A stretch of DNA of 6,612 bases from Oscillospiraceae bacterium (GTDB lineage: Bacteria > Bacillota > Clostridia > Oscillospirales > Oscillospiraceae). The notes below the pieces were generated by a model. It did not search any database, had not been told where the DNA came from, and worked only from the letters and a program-made list of their open reading frames with translations. The DNA is taken from NCBI GenBank assembly GCA_017538775.1, contig JAFYIF010000266.1:1-6612 (forward strand), read 5' to 3'. The translations under genes were made by a program, and so were the position numbers. Each line of letters opens with the position of its first letter. The first letter of the stretch is position 1. Positions 1-6,000 of this stretch are shown piece after piece.

Positions 1-122
1 CGTTTCAGGTCGGACTTATTTCTGAGCAGGAAGTGGAAGCGGCATTTCAAAGAATCAGAACTGCCAATCGCCGCATCAGCGACCGATTAATCCAGGACGC
101 TCTGGACATCATGCGCGGCTGA
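1..122 (+). CDS. C-terminal fragment of a DUF3368/PIN-like protein (5' truncated by window edge)
   Basis: Reading from base 3 gives 39 codons ending in TGA at 120-122; the gene starts outside the window. The visible tail contains GLISEQEVEAAFQRIR followed by NRRISDRLIQDAL. From family knowledge, DUF3368 proteins (PIN-like nuclease fold, often the toxin partner of a UPF0175-type antitoxin) end in this way: a 'GLI' turn, an amphipathic helix, then an 'RIS-x-x-L-x-x-x-AL' motif. The catalytic acidic residues of a PIN domain would lie upstream and cannot be checked, so both family and toxin role are inferences from the tail alone. Base composition is less GC-rich than the genes downstream. The other two frames are short or closed early. 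No start, promoter or partner gene is visible. Confidence 0.6.
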   Translation, partial: FQVGLISEQEVEAAFQRIRTANRRISDRLIQDALDIMRG

Positions 123-172
123 CCACGGTTTGACCACAAAAACCGCGAAAGCACAGGATAATCTTATAGATG

Positions 173-211
173 AAAGGCAGGCGGGTAATTTCGATAAAAT
201 TACCTGCCTTT
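173..211 (+). terminator. Probable terminator hairpin after the DUF3368-like gene
   Basis: The arms AAAGGCAG..GTAATTT and AAATTACCTGCCTTT pair over about 15 bp, interrupted by a four-base bulge (GCGG) in the 5' arm, with a short CGATA loop. The hairpin lies about 50 bases after the stop of the upstream gene. It is followed by an A/T-rich run (taaattaaat) rather than a clean U tract, so termination may be leaky. The outer AAA/TTT pairs suggest it could also work on the other strand. Confidence 0.55.
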
Positions 212-353
212 AAATTAAATGCTTGTTTGAATCGAATTTTACACGTTTCCATGAAATAGGAACGATACGACTTTTGATCGCGTCCGTTCGACGCCTTTCG
301 TGGAACTGTCTGTTTCCCTTCCCCCCGGATACCCGCGATTTTTCCCTCCTCCG
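212..353. other. Intergenic stretch with no recognisable gene
   Basis: The gene-free interval between the stop at 122 and the start at 465 is 342 bases. It holds the hairpin at 173-211 and the promoter cluster from 354 onward, both listed separately. In 212-353 I see no open frame with a ribosome site, no RNA gene fold and no convincing promoter on either strand. The first part (to about 290) is AT-richer, and the rest takes on the GC-rich style of the remaining window. A + frame that is open from a GTG at 300 continues into the zinc-ribbon gene, but it lies upstream of that gene's promoter and is not used as its start. Confidence 0.5.
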
Positions 354-371
354 CAAGCCCCGGAGGGCTTG
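354..371. promoter_or_regulatory. Perfect inverted repeat overlapping the -35 box (possible operator)
   Basis: CAAGCCC (354-360), a CGGA spacer, then GGGCTTG (365-371) form a perfect 7-bp inverted repeat. Its right arm overlaps the first bases of the TTGATG -35 element at 369-374. The position fits a repressor or activator site. It would also fold as a tetraloop hairpin in any read-through transcript, but no T tract follows, so a terminator is less likely. A competing fold uses CCTCCG (348-353) with CGGAGG (361-366). No protein is assigned to it. Confidence 0.35.
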
Positions 372-397
372 ATGTTTCGCCGCCGGGGTGCTATACT
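369..397 (+). promoter_or_regulatory. SigA-type promoter of the zinc-ribbon gene (extended -10)
   Basis: TTGATG (369-374) and TATACT (392-397) are separated by exactly 17 bases. TGC immediately before the -10 makes it an extended -10 element. Transcription should start near 403-405, giving a leader of about 60 bases before the ATG at 465. Of the two window promoters this is the one with the better -35 match. Confidence 0.8.
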
Positions 398-415
398 GTC
401 CCTGATCATAAGATT

Positions 416-432
416 CCGGCGCGGCGCGCCGG
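416..432 (+). promoter_or_regulatory. GC-only hairpin in the 5' leader of the zinc-ribbon gene
   Basis: CCGGCGC (416-422) and GCGCCGG (426-432) pair perfectly around a GGC triloop, 10-12 bases after the predicted transcription start and about 20 bases before the Shine-Dalgarno site. A 5'-proximal stem like this could stabilise the transcript. No ligand-binding fold is evident around it, so a riboswitch is not claimed. Confidence 0.35.
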
Positions 433-464
433 GCGGATACACCAACGAAAGAGAGGAATCGACC

Positions 465-986
465 ATGTTCTGCTCTCAGTGCGGCAATCAGGTGGAGGAC
501 ACCGCGAACTTCTGCTCCCGCTGCGGCAGCCGCCTTACGCGGCCCCAGGGAGGGGTCTCCTCCTTTCCCCAGGGGGCGTCTGTGCCCTTTCCCCAGAGCG
601 CGCCCGTGAACCCCTTTTCCAGAGGCGCGTCTCTCACCACCCCCTTCAACACCCCGGTGTCCAATCCCATGTTCCGCAGCAAGCGGGATGAGATCCACAC
701 GGCCCTCTGCGACTATCTGCGCCGGGCGCCCACGCTGGCGGGCCTGACCCTCAACTTTGGTCCGCTGGAGAATTACGAGGAAGGGCAGGACGGGAAGATC
801 TACTGCGAGCTGGTGGTCACCACCCACAACGCCCTGGGCCAGACCGGGAAGATCCGCTACGGCACGGTGGTGAAGGAGGTCCAGGCCGACGGCAACGTGG
901 TCTTCCAGGTCCCCGGCCCCCAGCGCATCACCGCCCTTTATCCCGCCGCCACCTGCAAGCTGATGATGGGCTTCCGCAGCCGCTGA
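465..986 (+). CDS. Zinc-ribbon protein of unknown function, 173 aa
   Basis: The N-terminus is a zinc ribbon (residues 3-20): two CxxC knuckles, C3/C6 and C17/C20, ten residues apart, as in the zinc_ribbon_2 type found at the start of many Firmicutes regulatory or membrane proteins. A Pro/Ser/Gln/Phe-rich linker (about 25-68) follows, with repeated FPQG/FPQS motifs. Residues 71-173 form a compact, strand-rich domain with YCELVVTTHN and a C-terminal basic end; I do not recognise it. There is no signal peptide or membrane segment, so it is expected to be cytoplasmic. The ATG at 465 is chosen because AGAGG (452-456) lies eight bases upstream, the CxxC motif starts at residue 3, and the promoter at 369-397 lies between this ATG and the longer frame's GTG at 300. 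It has its own promoter and a downstream inverted repeat, so it is probably monocistronic. Zinc binding is a confident inference; any regulatory role is not shown. Confidence 0.85.
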   Translation: MFCSQCGNQVEDTANFCSRCGSRLTRPQGGVSSFPQGASVPFPQSAPVNPFSRGASLTTPFNTPVSNPMFRSKRDEIHTALCDYLRRAPTLAGLTLNFGPLENYEEGQDGKIYCELVVTTHNALGQTGKIRYGTVVKEVQADGNVVFQVPGPQRITALYPAATCKLMMGFRSR

Positions 987-1003
987 ACCGGCCCGACGCA
1001 ACG

Positions 1004-1029
1004 CATACCGCCCTCCGCCGGGCGGTATG
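1004..1029. terminator. Perfect 10-bp inverted repeat after the zinc-ribbon gene (terminator-like, no U tract)
   Basis: CATACCGCCC (1004-1013) and GGGCGGTATG (1020-1029) pair without mismatch around a six-base loop, 17 bases after the stop at 986. The position suggests a transcript end or an mRNA 3' stabiliser. The next bases (TCCGCATTCC) are not U-rich, so intrinsic termination by the usual mechanism is doubtful. A dyad-binding protein site is the alternative. Confidence 0.45.
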
Positions 1030-1105
1030 TCCGCATTCCGGGGGCTTTTCCGGGGACGAGCGGAAAGAAATGCAGGTTTTCCCGGACAAAAGCAAATATT
1101 CATCA

Positions 1106-1134
1106 TTGCAATCCCCCGACAGAGATGCTATACT
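1106..1134 (+). promoter_or_regulatory. SigA-type promoter of the cohesin/dockerin/SLH operon (extended -10)
   Basis: TTGCAA (1106-1111) and TATACT (1129-1134) are spaced by 17 bases, with TGC before the -10. The nine bases TGCTATACT are identical to those of the promoter at 369-397. The start site should fall near 1140-1142, giving a leader of about 70 bases. No other promoter is visible in the two short gaps of the operon, so this one probably drives all three genes. Confidence 0.8.
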
Positions 1135-1156
1135 TTATCATATCGTATGCTCCGGC

Positions 1157-1188
1157 GGTCCCCCTTTGGGCGCTGCGTGCGCGGGACC
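1157..1188 (+). promoter_or_regulatory. Structured leader hairpin upstream of the operon's first gene
   Basis: GGTCCC (1157-1162) pairs with GGGACC (1183-1188), and GCGC (1170-1173) pairs with GCGC (1179-1182) around a TGCGT loop. The 5' side has a seven-base bulge, CCTTTGG (1163-1169). CCTTTG of that bulge is also complementary to CAAAGG (1195-1200), which covers half of the Shine-Dalgarno site, so a pseudoknot or alternative fold could hide the ribosome site. The pairing is seen directly; regulation is inference. Confidence 0.35.
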
Positions 1189-1195
1189 CTGGGGC

Positions 1196-1203
1196 AAAGG
1201 AGG
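1196..1203 (+). promoter_or_regulatory. Ribosome binding site deciding the start at 1211
   Basis: AAAGGAGG is a near-perfect anti-16S match. Two in-frame ATGs follow. The one at 1205 is one base away and too close. The one at 1211 is seven bases away and begins MRRTWF, the basic end of the signal peptide, so 1211 is taken as the start. Confidence 0.85.
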
Positions 1204-1210
1204 AATGCAG

Positions 1211-2389
1211 ATGCGAAGAACATGGTTCATACCGCTTCTGGCCGTGGCGCTGCTGCTGAGTCTGGCGCTGCCCGCGCTGGCGGCGGACGCGCAAGTGCGC
1301 GTCACCGGACCGGAGACCGCCCCCCGGGCGGGGGACAGCTTTGACCTGACGCTGGAGCTGCGGGACAACCCCGGCTGCTGTCTGATCGACATCTGCCTGG
1401 ACTTCCCGGCGGAGGCGCTGCGCTGCACCGGCATCAGCGAAGGCCCGGTCTTGCAGGGGATGCTGAGCGTCACGAATCCCGACGCGCCCAGCGGCGCGAT
1501 CGTGACGGGCATTCAGGCCGAGCCGCTGGAAGAAGACGGCGTCATCGCGGTGCTGCATTTCACGGCGCTGCGGGACCTGGACGGGACGGAGTTCACGCTG
1601 ACGAAGGTCAAGGTCGGCGACTTTGACGGCGCGCCGCTGCCGCTGACGGTGCTGGGGCCGGAGCCTTACGCCGCGCCGCCCGAGGAAACGGAACCGCCGG
1701 ATGAAAGCGAGCCGCCGGTGGAGACCGAGCCGCCGGAAGAGACCGGGCAGCCCGGACCCACCGAAACGCCGGAACCCACCGAGCCGCCGCAGGAGAGCGA
1801 ACCGCCGGTCACCCCGACGCCGGAACCCCGGCCGGTGCCGGAGTTCCCGGACATCGCCGGGCACTGGGGGGAGGAGATGATCCGCCGGGCCGCCCAGATG
1901 GGGCTGTTCCGCGGCTATGCCGACGGCAGCTTCGGGCCGGACGAGCCCGTGACCCGCGCCCAGTTCCTGGCGGTGCTCTACCGCCTGGCCGGGTCCCCGG
2001 AGACCGGGGGAGCGGTCCCCTTCACGGATGTGGGGACGCTGCCGGAGGAATTCCGGGCGGCCATCGCCTGGGGCTACGCGGCGGGCTTTGTCCAGGGCAG
2101 GAGCGAGACGGTCTTCGACCCCGGCGCGCCCCTCACCCGGCAGGAGGCACTGAAGCTGCTCTTCGCCTGGAACGGCGGCCAGAGCGGCGCGGAGACGCTG
2201 TTCACCGCCTTTTATGACGACGCCTACACCGACAGCGGGTCCATCGCGGCCTGGGCCAGGCCCGCCATGTACTGGGGCGTCTATCACGGACTCATCAAGG
2301 GCACCAGCAAAACCACGCTGAGTCCCCGGAGTCCCGCAAGCAGGGCACAATTGGCAACGATCCTTGTCAATTATGCGGATAAAAGATGA
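1211..2389 (+). CDS. Secreted cohesin-like domain protein with three SLH repeats, 392 aa
   Basis: A surface anchor carrying a cohesin-type receptor domain. The signal peptide is residues 1-24 or 25 (MRRTW, hydrophobic core, ALPALA then ADAQ). Residues about 27-147 are a cohesin-like beta-sandwich: an 'RAGDSFDLTLELRDNPG' opening, a later 'LDFPAEALRC' segment in place of the usual YDP strand, then an 'EEDGVIAVLHFTAL' strand. A Pro/Glu/Thr linker spans about 150-210. Three SLH repeats follow at about 212-260 (FPDIAGHW..VTRAQF), 270-320 (FTDVG..LTRQEA) and 338-390 (YTDSG..ASRAQL). In known families, SLH triplets bind pyruvylated secondary cell-wall polymer through such TRA(E/Q) motifs; here only the first repeat keeps TRAQ fully. 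Four cysteines cluster at 56, 57, 62 and 72, which is unusual for a cohesin. It is the first gene of the operon, 28 bases before the dockerin gene, so the dockerin is its likely ligand. SLH anchoring is near certain. The cohesin call is good but made by eye, and a related carbohydrate-binding fold is possible. Confidence 0.88.
   Translation: MRRTWFIPLLAVALLLSLALPALAADAQVRVTGPETAPRAGDSFDLTLELRDNPGCCLIDICLDFPAEALRCTGISEGPVLQGMLSVTNPDAPSGAIVTGIQAEPLEEDGVIAVLHFTALRDLDGTEFTLTKVKVGDFDGAPLPLTVLGPEPYAAPPEETEPPDESEPPVETEPPEETGQPGPTETPEPTEPPQESEPPVTPTPEPRPVPEFPDIAGHWGEEMIRRAAQMGLFRGYADGSFGPDEPVTRAQFLAVLYRLAGSPETGGAVPFTDVGTLPEEFRAAIAWGYAAGFVQGRSETVFDPGAPLTRQEALKLLFAWNGGQSGAETLFTAFYDDAYTDSGSIAAWARPAMYWGVYHGLIKGTSKTTLSPRSPASRAQLATILVNYADKR
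1679..1831 (+). repeat. Pro/Glu/Thr linker-coding repeat (ETEPP / ESEPP units)
   Basis: Residues 157-207 of the cohesin-SLH protein are built from imperfect units such as ETEPP, ESEPP and TPEPTEPP. In DNA this is a degenerate GA/CCG-rich repeat. Such acidic, proline-rich linkers keep wall-anchored domains extended and are common sites of surface glycosylation. Unit number may vary between strains. Confidence 0.75.
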
Positions 2390-2402
2390 AATCTGAGAGG
2401 AC

Positions 2403-2410
2403 AAAGGAGG
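2403..2410 (+). promoter_or_regulatory. Ribosome binding site of the dockerin gene
   Basis: AAAGGAGG, seven bases before the ATG at 2418, lies within the 28-base gap after the previous stop. Its sequence and spacing equal those of the operon's first gene, suggesting similarly strong translation of receptor and ligand. Confidence 0.8.
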
Positions 2411-2417
2411 AGAACAC

Positions 2418-3086
2418 ATGAAGAAACTGCTGCGCATCTGCGGCGCAGTCCTGGCGCTCGCGCTGCTGCTGGGCGTGACCGCGCTGGCAGCCGCTCCCCC
2501 GGAGGGGCCCGGCATCTACGGCATCACGCTGGAGCCGGACTACGCCGGTATCCCGTACAAGGTGCTCCGGGCGACGGAGAGCGGCGAATATGACCCGGGC
2601 ATCGCCAAAGTGGAAGCGGAGATCGACGGCGGCGTCGTCGATTTCTACCCCGACGGCGTCAAGCTCTGGTTTGAGCTGGACGTGCCCGAGGGCTTCAACC
2701 TGGTGCTGGGCCTGAACGAGGACGACGTTCCCACCGAGGAGAACATCGAGTACATCGACCAGCAGAGCACGGAGGGCGGCAAGGTCCGCTTCACGGTCTA
2801 TCCCAAGAGCCAGTCCGGCACCGTCATCGTCAAGCTGGCCAACGCCGAGGGCGTGAAGAAGGTCCTGAGCTTCAAGCTGTATCAGGCCTATATGCCGGGC
2901 GACGTGGATGAGGACGGCTTCATCACCGCCACCGACGCCCTGTGGATCCTGCAAAACGCGGCCATGTCCCGTGACTTCAGCGCCAAGCAGCTGCTTGCCG
3001 GCGACGTGGACAAAGACAGCTATATCACCGCGACGGACGCCCTCTGGGTGCTGCAATTCGCAGCCGGCGTTCGGACGGAGTTTTAA
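2418..3086 (+). CDS. Secreted protein with a C-terminal type I dockerin, 222 aa
   Basis: The signal peptide is residues 1-25 (MKKLLR, Leu/Ala core, TALA then AAPP). C8 does not fit a lipobox, so it is not a lipoprotein. Residues about 31-157 form a strand-rich acidic module (including DFYPDGVKLWFELDVPEG and VRFTVYPKSQSGTVIVKL) that I do not recognise. Residues 161-217 are a type I dockerin: two F-hand calcium repeats, 161-182 (GDVDEDGFITATDALWILQ) and 195-217 (GDVDKDSYITATDALWVLQ). Expected calcium ligands are D162, D164, D166, D173 and D196, D198, D200, D207. The dockerin is at the extreme C-terminus, as usual. The protein has no SLH repeat and no catalytic domain, so it depends on a cohesin to be retained at the surface. 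It lies between two SLH proteins with cohesin-like domains, 28 bases after the first and 12 before the second, which implies that one or both are its partner. The dockerin call is secure; the function of the N-terminal module is unknown. Confidence 0.9.
   Translation: MKKLLRICGAVLALALLLGVTALAAAPPEGPGIYGITLEPDYAGIPYKVLRATESGEYDPGIAKVEAEIDGGVVDFYPDGVKLWFELDVPEGFNLVLGLNEDDVPTEENIEYIDQQSTEGGKVRFTVYPKSQSGTVIVKLANAEGVKKVLSFKLYQAYMPGDVDEDGFITATDALWILQNAAMSRDFSAKQLLAGDVDKDSYITATDALWVLQFAAGVRTEF
2898..3068 (+). repeat. Duplicated dockerin calcium-binding repeat
   Basis: Two protein repeats (residues 161-182 and 195-217) share GDVD-x-D-x-x-ITATDALW-x-LQ. At the DNA level they differ at many third codon positions (for example GACGCCCTGTGGATC against GACGCCCTCTGGGTG). 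The similarity is therefore kept at protein level and is not a fresh duplication. Confidence 0.85.
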
Positions 3087-3094
3087 GTGAGGTG
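3086..3094 (+). promoter_or_regulatory. Ribosome binding site deciding the start at 3099
   Basis: AGTGAGGTG overlaps the last base of the previous stop codon, and its GAGGTG core ends four bases before the ATG at 3099. An in-frame GTG at 3087 would add four residues but sits inside this site, so 3099 (MKKILS, a normal signal-peptide start) is chosen. The site is weaker than the AAAGGAGG of the two upstream genes. Confidence 0.75.
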
Positions 3095-3098
3095 CAAC

Positions 3099-6000
3099 AT
3101 GAAAAAAATCCTGTCCCTGGTGCTGAGCATCGTCCTGATTTTCGGCGTGATGGCCCCCGCGGCGCTGGCCGCGGACTGGACCGACGGCCCCACCTTCACC
3201 ATCTCCGCGTCTGAGATCGACGCGGAGGGCGGCATGATCGTCACCGTCGGGATGCACGGCGACGACGACGATTACCTGGGCGCTGTCACGCTGACCCTGG
3301 TATACGATTCCGATCTGGTCGAACCCGACACGACCAAGGGTTCCTTCAAGAAGAGCGGCAAGTTCTTCGGCCTGGACTTCCCGGAGTGCATCAACTCCTT
3401 CACCAGCAAGCTTGCCACCCCCGCCGCCACGAAGACCGTGGACGGCAGCAGCTGCACCGTCTACATGATCGCGGCCACCACCGACGACGACCCCTCTGAG
3501 GGCGTCGGCGAAAACAGCGAGATCCACTACTATTTCAAGGCCAAGGAAGGCGCCAGCGGCGTCGCCAGGTTCGTTCTGGCGACGGACAACGCGGGCAACT
3601 TCAAAGTGACCGACATCAGCGGCGACTACAACGTGCCGCTGCCCGCCCACGGCTCCCTGACCGCCACCGTGGCCATCCCCGTCTCCGCCGTCACCCTGTC
3701 CGGCACCGTGACCACCCCGGCGAAGAACCTGGCCGACGCCACCGCCCTCAGCGCGGACACCAGCTCCGCCGTGGTCTCCCACAGCTGGAGCCCGGCCCTG
3801 AGCGGCGGCAAGTTCGCGGCGGAGACCGTCTACACCCTGACCATCACCGTGAAGCCCGCCGACGGCGCGGCCTTCGCCGAGGCCTGCACCGTCACCTACG
3901 GCGACTACAGCTTCACCAAGCAGGCCGACGGCAGCTACACCGCCAGCAAGACCTTCCCGGCCACTCTGGGCAAGGACGCCGCCACCGTCACCGTGGGCGA
4001 CATCGCCGACCAGACCTACACCGGCGCCCAGATCACCCCCTCCGTCGCGATCAGCACCGACCCGGCGCTGGTTGAGGGCACCGACTACACCGTCTCCTAC
4101 GGCGAGAACGTCAACGCGGGCACCGGCAGCGTCACCGTCAGCCCCGTGACCAGCAGCGAGTACGCCTTTGAGGCCGTGACCAAGGAGTTCAACATCCTGC
4201 CCGTCACCGTCGGCCTGACCTGGCCCGAGACCACCGCCCTGCCCTACAGCGGCAGCGAGCAGAGCATCGAGGCCACCGTCTCCGGTCTGCTGGGCAGCGA
4301 CACCGCCACCCTGAGCTACACCGGCAACAAGGGCACCGACGCGGGCAGCTACACCGCCACCGTCACCGCCATCGACAACGCCAACTACGCCCTGCCCGAA
4401 GACGGCAGCACCACCCAGGCCTGGTCCATCACCAAGGCCGCCTACACCGGCGATGCCCTCAGCGCCTCCGCCATCGTCCCCGCCAAGGGCATCGCGGACA
4501 AGACCTTCAACCTCAGCGAGCTGGGTCTGCCGAAGACCTTCAAGAACGCCAAGATCAAAGCCGCCACTCCGGACGGTACCCTGGCCACCGCCGCCACCGT
4601 CGCCGGAGACGGCAAGAGCCTCAGCTACACCACCGCCGAAGCGGCTGACAACGCCACCGGCTCCATCACCCTGACCATCTCCAGCAAGAACTGGAAGGAT
4701 GTCACCGCCACCCTGAACCTGACCGCCCGCACCCTGGACACCGATCCGGGCTTTGACGGCATCGGCGCCAGCGACGTGGAGTACGGCAAGACCAACGGCG
4801 AGGCCGTGGGCGCGCTGCCGATCCGCGTCACCCTGACCGATCCGGAGGGCGCGGAGATCGCCGCCGCCCTGAGCGTCAAGGACGCGGAGACGGTCAACAA
4901 CGTCGGCACGGCCAGCGTCACCGTGGTGCTCACCGTCACCCAGGAGGGCGTCTACAACGGCATCACCGCCGAGAAGGACTTCACCTACACCGTCACGCCC
5001 AAGGAGACCGCCGTCACCTGGACCGACACCGCCCTGAGCTACACCGGCGCAGCCCAGGCGCCCAGCGCCAGCGCCGAGGGCGTCAACGGCGAGACCCTGA
5101 GCCTGACCGTCAGCGGCGCCCAGACCGATGCCGGTGAGGGCTACACCGCCACCGCCGCCATCGACGCCGTCACCGGCGGCAACGCCCTGGCGAGCAACTA
5201 TACCCTGACCGGCGACAGCACCGCCTTCTCCATCGCCCCCAAGGCCGTGGCCTTCACCGTCGAGCTGGACAAGACCGAACTGACTGAGACCGGCTCCGAA
5301 GTGAAGCCCACCGTCACCGTGAAGGACGGCGAGACCGCATTGAGCGAGGGCACGGACTACACGCTGGCCTTCGCCCCCGCGGAAAGCATCCTGCCCGGCA
5401 GCTACATGGTCACCGCCACCGGCGCGGGCAACTACGCCGGAAGCAGCGGCACCGCCAGCTACACCATCCAGGGCAAGCCCGCCTACAAGAGCCTGAGCCT
5501 GGTGGACGGCCGCGTGGCCCTGACCGCCAACTATGCCTTTGACGCCAACTTCAGCGACATCACCGGCTACAGCGTGGCCGTCGCCGAGGTGGACGGCGAG
5601 ACCGTGACGCCCATCGCCGGGTCTCCCTTCGACGCGGGCACCGCCACCAGCTACACCGTCAGCGGCCTGACCACCGGCTCCACCTACCGCGTGACCGTCA
5701 CCGCCACCAACGCCGTGGGCAGCACCGCGTCCGAGTCCAAGGACATCACCCTCCGCAAAGCCCCCGCCGTCGCCATGTACCGCGTCACTGTGGAAGATGC
5801 CGAGAACGGCGCAGTGCGCTCCAACCGCAGCCTGGCCGCCGCCGGGGCCGAGGTCAGCCTGACCGTCACCCCGGACGAGGGCTATGAGCTGGCCGCCCTG
5901 ACCGTCACCTCCGCCGAGGGCGAGGAGATCGCCGTGGAGGGCGCGGACGGCGCTTACACCTTCGAGATGCCCGCTGCCGCCGTCACCGCCAGCGCCAGCT

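Noticed and set aside
120..147. TGACCAC direct repeat (120-126, 131-137) and a CGGTTT/AAACCG hairpin after the first stop codon
   Set aside because: The repeat is only seven bases, and the hairpin has a 6-bp stem with an eight-base loop and no T tract. Both may be chance; the stronger hairpin at 173-211 explains termination better.
227..255. Possible promoter in the AT-rich stretch (TTGAAT as -35)
   Set aside because: At 17 bases' spacing the -10 would be CATGAA, and neighbouring spacings are no better. No acceptable minus-strand -10/-35 pair was found either.
170..259. A 29-codon open frame starting at the ATG at 170
   Set aside because: It runs through the terminator hairpin, has no Shine-Dalgarno site, and shows no recognisable motif.
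300..464. N-terminal extension of the zinc-ribbon protein from a GTG at 300
   Set aside because: The extension contains the promoter and its inverted repeat, reads as low-complexity Pro/Arg sequence, and has no ribosome site. The ATG at 465 has one and starts right at the zinc knuckle.
210..1106. A 298-codon minus-strand open frame over the zinc-ribbon gene
   Set aside because: It crosses two promoters and hairpins and has no recognisable domain. The opposite strand carries a clear CxxC zinc ribbon with promoter and ribosome site.
1103..2515. A 470-codon minus-strand open frame over the cohesin-SLH gene
   Set aside because: Its translation is Arg/Gly/Pro-rich low-complexity sequence complementary to real SLH and linker codons, and no ribosome site precedes its start.
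2898..3068. Dockerin repeats read as intracellular EF-hand calcium sensors
   Set aside because: The 12-residue loops with GDVD..ITATDALW spacing, the C-terminal position and the signal peptide match type I dockerins. A calmodulin-type EF-hand would have an entering helix, which is not seen here.
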